Shown: one piece after another, positions 29,405 to 34,167 of the stretch | Layout: each line of letters opens with the position of its first letter | How positions within the stretch are numbered: the first letter of the stretch is position 1 | NCBI GenBank assembly: GCA_003427395.1 | Contig: BFEA01000396.1 | Coordinates: 564,846 to 599,012, forward strand | DNA: 34,167 bases | Reading direction: 5' to 3' | DNA from: Chara braunii | Taxonomy: Eukaryota > Streptophyta > Charophyceae > Charales > Characeae | Notes under the pieces: generated by a model | What the model was told of the DNA's origin: nothing | Seen by the model: only the letters and a program-made list of their open reading frames with translations | Databases searched by the model: none | Program-made: the position numbers and the translations under genes

Positions 29405-30802
29405 ATGTCGCGCCTTAGAAGGAGGCAGCGAGAACAGCTCGCTGTCGCGGTCATGGCTGTTGCCGGTAGGATGGCCGAGGATGCATTCCAAAGCCTCGAT
29501 GACCTCCTTGGTTTTCGAACAGCAAGGCCCCTATTCCTGGCGCAAAGTCCAATGACACCCTGTTTGGTGTCGGAGATGACGACGACGACCATGGCCGTGG
29601 AGGGCGTAGTTTGCTTTGGTTGTGGCCAACCATTGTCGAAATCTGTGATCTCTTGCCTCGGGCTTCGCCTGGGTGGTGGGTCATGAGGCGATCAGCAGGG
29701 TTGTGGAACGACCTGCTTCCAAGAGACAACGCTCAGGACGACCAGTACCTAGGCCTGCTGCACATGCGTCGCTCCACCTTCGATGAACTGCTGCGAAAGA
29801 TTGGTCCTTTTTTGGAGAAGACAGTGACGAAATTCAGGCTGTCGTTGCCTCCGGCAAAGATATTGGCTTATGCACTGCATAGGTGGGCCCAGGGTGACTC
29901 ACACTGGCAAGGTTGCTCTGGTTACGGGATGGGCAGAACCAGCGGGATGCGAGCCGTTACGGAAGTAGCGGAGGCCATTCACGCCGCTTATCCGAATGCT
30001 GTTAGCTTTGGGGGTTTGGAAGACCGTCACCAACGCATGCAGCAATTCGAGGCGTTGGGGTTTCCGAATTGCTGGGGCTGTATTGACTGCACCCAGGTGT
30101 ATGTCGACAAACCCCGCTCAAGGGACGGCGATGACTATTGCTCTGGTCGCAACAACCGGTTCTCCCTCATCACGCAAGTGGTGGTGGACTCGGAGCTGAA
30201 GATCTTGGACTTCTGCTGGTTTTCCGGGGACAGTGGGCGATGCGCGTGTTCTCATGAACACGTCATTGTACAGGCGAGCCCTGAAGGGGTCGTTGTTTTT
30301 TTACGATCCACAAGATCCGTTCCGTGGCGAACGGCCGTCTATACCAGGTGTCCTTGGCGGGTACTTGCTCGGCGATGGCGAGTATCCCAATCTTCCCTGG
30401 CTTGTCATTCCGTACGGGCGTCAACCAGTGGTCACGCGAGCAATGCAGCAGTTTGACGCTCTGCACAAGATAGTGAGGTCTTGCATCGAGTGGTTCTTTG
30501 GTGTGTTCAAGATGCGCTTCAAGTTCTTTTACCGGCCGCACATTGCTGACATCACGAGGGAGAGGCTGGAGTTCTGCGCTTGTTGTATACTCCACAACCT
30601 ACTTCAGGAGTGGAGTGACCTGCCGAAAGCGGAGGATGAGTTGATGGATGTTTCGTCTCCCGACAGTCCGCCTCCCGATGTTGACAGGCGTGTTGACGGT
30701 TGTCCGGTGGTGTCCATGTTCGGTCGGGAACGTGGGCAGGCGGTGAGGGACGCACTGTGCGCCGAGGTCCTTCGTTTGTGGGAGGCCCGGCTGGATGACT
30801 AA
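29405..30802 (+). pseudogene. Harbinger transposase (DDE_Tnp_4 type), two frame breaks
   Basis: Starts at ATG 29405 (MSRLRRRQREQ, DAFQSLDDLLGF). The frame changes near 29500-29640 into RRSAGLWNDLLPRDN and MRRSTFDELLRKIGPF, the helix-turn-helix part. The catalytic core follows: WGCIDCTQVYVDKP with the first Asp, then VVVDSELKILDF. At a T4 run (30220-30223) the frame shifts; the new frame gives PGTVGDARVL with the second Asp, LLGDGEYPNLPWL, and SCIEWFFGVFKMRF with the Glu, to a stop at 30800-30802. All three catalytic residues are thus present and the core needs only one base change to be open. The first break could also be an intron. In the family the protein cuts and joins the element at TWA sites. 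Confidence 0.8.
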
Positions 30803-31047
30803 AACTCCGTTTTTTGTGGGGTTTGCAGTGCAGCAGTGCCGTTGGGTTTGGCCAAAACAAAACGGACGTAGATGCTACGTTACTGTGTAGTTGTTTTTTT
30901 TGCCGATTCGGCCAAGTACTGCAAGTTCCTTCAGTCCATTTCGTGCAACTGGCTTCGCTCCACAATCTTGAGTGCGAGGTCGCGTGGGCAAAGGGCGTTG
31001 TAAGCGTAACTCTGTTGTGTATGACACTTGCACACTCTTATCCATCC

Positions 31048-31600
31048 ATGGCGGACGCCGGGCAGCACAGGTGCTACGCGCACGAAAGACGTGCACTCAT
31101 AGATAGTATGGAGAAGAGTGAGAAGGAGGTGGAGCGCCTACACCGGTTCTTGGTTGAAAGGGGAGATAGCATCACGGTGACATTGCGGAATGGGAGGTCG
31201 GTAAGTGAAAGCGACATCTCTCTGGAGAACATACATGCCCGTAGATGGGTGTCTTCAGTGTTGAGGAGGCTGTGTGACTCGCGGAACGCGTTGCGGCAAT
31301 GTTGTGACGATCTTGTTGTCAACAACATGCAGATACGGCGGCAGGTTGATCAATGGAGACTGCGGGCGGAATATATGCGGGGGAGATTCGATCAAGCTTC
31401 CCGTGCATTGTGTGAGGCAGAGAGAGAGAGAGACGACACCATGCAAAGGTTGGAGTCCGCCGAGGAAGATTTACGGGTGGCACGTGACCAGGCTGAAATG
31501 GCATGGAGGTTTTATGATGAAGTGCTTCACAGGGGCGGTTCTGGAAGGAAGGCCCCGGACAACGAACTGAGTACACAATTCGCAACCATGACTTCGGTAG
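31048..31600 (+). CDS. Coiled-coil ORF carried by the Harbinger element (3' end lost)
   Basis: ATG at 31048 (MADAGQHRCYAHERRALIDS). About 180 residues rich in Arg, Glu, Leu and Ala follow with heptad-like spacing: MEKSEKEVERLHRFL, RQVDQWRLRAEYMRGRF, CEAERERDDTMQRLESAEED. This predicts a long coiled coil. The frame stays open to 31812, but from about 31590 it only reads the antisense of the Myb-like gene. It is not one of the two classical Harbinger proteins. Role unknown; structural pairing with the Myb-like protein or the transposase is possible. Confidence 0.5.
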
Positions 31601-32785
31601 TAGTCAAGGAGTGTGTTGAACTTGTTCTTGCACTGATCAGCGTTACGGTTGAAGCCCTTCCCCTTCATGCGCTGCTCCACATCCTTCCAGAAACCTGTTT
31701 TCAGCCTCGCGCGACCCAACGGCTCTGTCTCTTCCCCCATAAGACTCTTCACTTCATTCCTGAACCGGCACAACCACTCAGTCTCGGTCTCCCCCCACTG
31801 ATCCGTCACTGATCCGTATTCTTCTCCGTTGACGGTGGTCGTGTTGGGGGGCCTTCGGATGGCCGTGTCGTGGACATGCCCGCCAAGTTCTCCACACTGC
31901 ATGGAGTGTGCTGCGAGGTGGACGGCGCAGCGACCGGAGACGGGGTGACCTTCAAACGGCACACGTGGGGGAGGGGTGCGCCCTGCGGCCGTCGGATCTG
32001 CAACTGCATCGCCTTCAAGCGCCATCCTCGTTGGCCACTCCACCGGTGGGACACCGGCTTCATTGTCCCGAATGATGCGGTTGATGATGTACTCCGGTGA
32101 CCCGGTTCGTGCTCTAAGCGGCTGCGGTGAACCATCAGGAGGGATCGGCTCCGGTGACAGTGGGAAACTCGCGTGCCGAATCGCCGACAGTGCTGTAGGG
32201 GACGTTGACGAACGGCACCCCACCGTCTCATTATCCACAGAACTGACTGTGGAGGGACCGGGACTGCCATGGCCACGTCTGTCGTGACGAGCAAGAGATG
32301 TCATGAGACCATTCATGCCACGTTCGTCCGGTGACATAGAAAGCCCATCTAACATGGCCATCGCACGCATTCGCAGTCGCTGCCGAAGAGCAACCTCATC
32401 CTCTCCGCTTAAGCCAATTCGGAACCCCCCCACAGGCGAAACGGGAGATGAAAACTGTCTGCGACATGTGACAACAGACATCGGTCACAGGAGCTGTGAC
32501 ATGTGCATTGTCTGGGCCACGGACGGGCCCCCCCCTCCATGCTGGACCCCCGAACAGGAAGGCAGAGCTTGTGTGGGGCCGCTGCACATCTCCCTCCGCT
32601 CCTCCGACATTGTCTCCAATGGGACATTGGGACTGGGAGCCAGAGACCCAGAAAGACTGCTGTTGCTGTCCCGCCACCTGTGATGACGAAGCGAAACGTG
32701 CAGCAGGTGGGGCCTCATTCTGGGTCTCCAAGTAACCCCAGGCTTCGATAGAAGACAGGCCTGCAGGCTGTGAGTACTGGTCCAT
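31594..32785 (-). pseudogene. Myb/SANT-like (trihelix-type) DNA-binding protein of the Harbinger element
   Basis: On the minus strand the first ATG in a good context is at 32785 (MDQYSQPAGL). The frame changes at a 7-base homopolymer (C run 32425-32431), then continues GLSGEDEVALRQRLRMRAMA and a Ser/Pro-rich linker to the DNA-binding domain: ETEWLCRFRNEVKSLMG, FWKDVEQRMKGKGFNRNADQ and CKNKFNTLLDYYR (about 31790-31594). The regular Trp and aromatic spacing fits Myb/SANT-like domains that help Harbinger transposases bind DNA. Past 31594 it reads the antisense of the coiled-coil ORF, so the natural C-terminus is missing. Confidence 0.7.
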
Positions 32786-32809
32786 GGAGGGCTGTTCGTC
32801 GTCTTCCAC

Positions 32810-33496
32810 GTTCAGTCAGTTAACGGTGCAAGACGAACTGCAGAGGCGCGAGACGGAGAGAAATGGACTTTCACGAGACAGCATATCCCGACGTGCACAA
32901 GACGTGCTGGATAGGGCGAGAGGCTGAGGGCATCACCGTTCATGTGTGTCGGTACAGCACGAGCACCTGCCTCCCTACGAAAAGCCTCGCCACAATCTGT
33001 ATCTTCCCGTACCCGGCGGCTACGATCATTCAATTTCTTGATTTGTAACCCATAGACCTTACCCTTTGCTTTAGGATATGCCATGCATTTCCACATGGGG
33101 ACTTTCCTCTTTCGGAAACTACCGCACGGACTGTGTGGTCGACCCCCAAAAAAAGGAGGACGCATGACTCCCACAAACGAGACTACATTCCAACACGCGC
33201 GAATTTACCAGAACCTTATTGCGGACACATACACCCACGGTTGCAAGACATAAGGTTACAACACTGACACCGTCTGCGACAGCGCGTTAGAAGGCCTCGA
33301 CTCAGTAATTTATTGGGCAAGGCGCATATTCTCTATTTTACGACATAAAAAAAAAAGAACATCTATGCAAAAACGCCCCCCCTTCGGACCTCCGTAATAT
33401 TGCAGCTTCGGGCCAGTCGAATCTGGCTACCTAAATGGGCAAAAAAATGAAAACGAAACTCTTCTATTGGCCGGCGGACAGATACCGTAACGAAAT
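32810..33496. other. Promoter side of the Myb-like gene; no gene seen
   Basis: The minus-strand ORF at 32812-33174 has no recognisable domain. An A run lies at 33348-33357 and a C7 run near 33376. This stretch probably contains the right end of the Harbinger element. Confidence 0.4.
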
Positions 33497-33628
33497 CGGT
33501 CCTTTTCGCTCTGCACCGACGATACACAAAAGGATCAAAGATCGCCGGATGTCACCTCTTGCCGGTCCTTTTCGCTCTGCACCGACGATACACAAAAGGA
33601 TCAAAGATCGCCGGATGTCACCTCTCGC
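33497..33628. repeat. 66-bp tandem duplication
   Basis: 33497-33562 and 33563-33628 differ at one base. Each contains CGGTCCTTTTCGCTCTGCAC and CGACGATACACAAAAGGATC; the latter faintly recalls the U6 ACAGAGA region. Confidence 0.85.
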
Positions 33629-33682
33629 CGCACGCGGTTGAAAACCATGGAGCCCTAGCGTTAATCGACGCTAGTGGGACGA

Positions 33683-33730
33683 GGCTCCTGGGCAAGGATG
33701 ACAGGCAAAAAAGTGAAAAAAAAAAGAAAA
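33683..33730 (+). pseudogene. U6-like 3' fragment with A-rich tail
   Basis: GGCTCCTGGGCAAGGATGAC and the next five bases match the U6 stretch GGCCCCTGCGCAAGGATGAC and its continuation at 22 of 25 positions. An A-rich run follows. A third site with U6 sequence in this window. Confidence 0.45.
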
Positions 33731-33986
33731 GAACAAAACAGAGCAGTGCTATTTTTAGCGCTGCGTGGCAGATAAGCTAGGCCAAGCTGTGCCTCGTTCA
33801 TTCTTGCAGTACACCATCGTACCCCGGACACATCGCACACGTATGTTTTGGTCTGTATGGAACCGGAAAGGTAGCTTGTATACATTCATAATCAGTGCGC
33901 ATTGCGTTCGCAGTCCTATTTTCACTGTAGGGACCGGAAAAGTAGCTTGGAAGGACCGTGATTCAATTCTCGCAGGTGTGTTTATA

Positions 33987-34167
33987 AAAAAAAAAAAAAA
34001 AAAAAAAAAACTCGCAATTGCAGTTGCTGCATTGAAAGGCCAAGCACAGACTGATCAGGGTGTGTTGTATTTGGGAAGTGGAAGGGGGAGACGGTCAGGA
34101 TCGAACCCTTATCTCATAGAATGCACCATCAGAGTGGCTTAAAAAAAAAAAAAAAAAAAAAAAAAAA
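33987..34167 (-). repeat. tRNA-like SINE relative with poly-A runs at both sides
   Basis: On the minus strand GGTTCGATCC (34107-34098) is a good RNA polymerase III B box. The sequence before it (CACTCTGATGGTGCATTC) is in the position of a tRNA-like head. CAGTTGCTGCATT (34021-34033) is shared with 9006-9018. A runs lie at 33987-34010 and from 34141 to the end. The preceding 33731-33986 shows only a repeated CCGGAAARGTAGCTTG word (33861, 33936). Confidence 0.45.

Larger units (their letters stand above)
29405..32809. mobile_element. PIF/Harbinger-type DNA transposon, inactivated
   Basis: It holds a DDE transposase and a Myb/SANT-like protein, the standard two-gene set of PIF/Harbinger elements, with a coiled-coil ORF between them. 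Terminal inverted repeats and the expected 3-bp TWA duplication were looked for at 28670-29000 and 33000-33450 without a convincing pair, so the limits given are those of the ORFs. Confidence 0.75.

Noticed and set aside
29001-29592. Minus-strand Pro-rich ORFs opposite the Harbinger 5' region
   Set aside because: Poly-Pro comes from the G run, and the frames are antisense to the better-supported transposase start.
32812-33174. 120-residue minus-strand ORF upstream of the Myb-like gene
   Set aside because: No recognisable domain and no link by frame to the Myb-like protein; more likely its promoter or leader region.

Overview
The window is nuclear DNA from a eukaryote, most likely a plant-lineage genome. 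The evidence is chromovirus-type Ty3/gypsy and Ty1/copia elements, a PIF/Harbinger transposon, tRNA-derived SINEs with poly-A tails, U6 snRNA retrocopies, very long GA, GT and CT microsatellites, and one plant-type RimP-like gene with an organelle-targeting N-terminus. The overall look (gypsy proteins, microsatellites, Harbinger elements with Myb/SANT-like partners) suggests a charophyte alga such as Chara. That is an inference from general appearance, not a proof. The window is draft assembly: an 835-base N gap (15274-16108), single-N joins at 8891, 10013, 11740 and 14719, and an uncut Nextera mate-pair junction adapter at 24042-24077.

Layout. 1-1003: AT-rich and minisatellite DNA. 1027-7302: a decayed plus-strand Ty3/gypsy element (gag, protease, RT, RNase H, integrase, chromodomain-like tail, polypurine tract, 3' LTR). 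7303-12130: microsatellites, minisatellites and a broken Cys/His-rich ORF at 9540-9870. 12131-15273: a second, minus-strand gypsy element cut by the N gap. 16206-17338: leader, PBS and LTR of a minus-strand copia element. 19254-20510: the one intact host gene, a minus-strand RimP/UPF0090 homologue. 20768-21310: a 12-bp minisatellite.

22.2-25.5 kb is the most unusual part. On the minus strand are a segment resembling the His box of USP-type (C19) deubiquitinases and, downstream, repeated Cys/His modules, all broken by a U6 retrocopy, a SINE and a small duplication. A partial inverted copy of the last module is interrupted by a second copia LTR. 26.2-28.7 kb is a mosaic of tandem repeats, SINEs, a short inverted-repeat element and a U6-SINE chimera. 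29.4-32.8 kb is a PIF/Harbinger element with a transposase, a coiled-coil ORF and a convergent Myb/SANT-like ORF. The end holds a 66-bp tandem duplication, another U6-like piece and a tRNA-like SINE.

Very little here is host coding sequence. The window mainly records nested insertions: LINE-type retroposition of U6 and SINEs, LTR elements inserting into older repeats, and small duplications and deletions.
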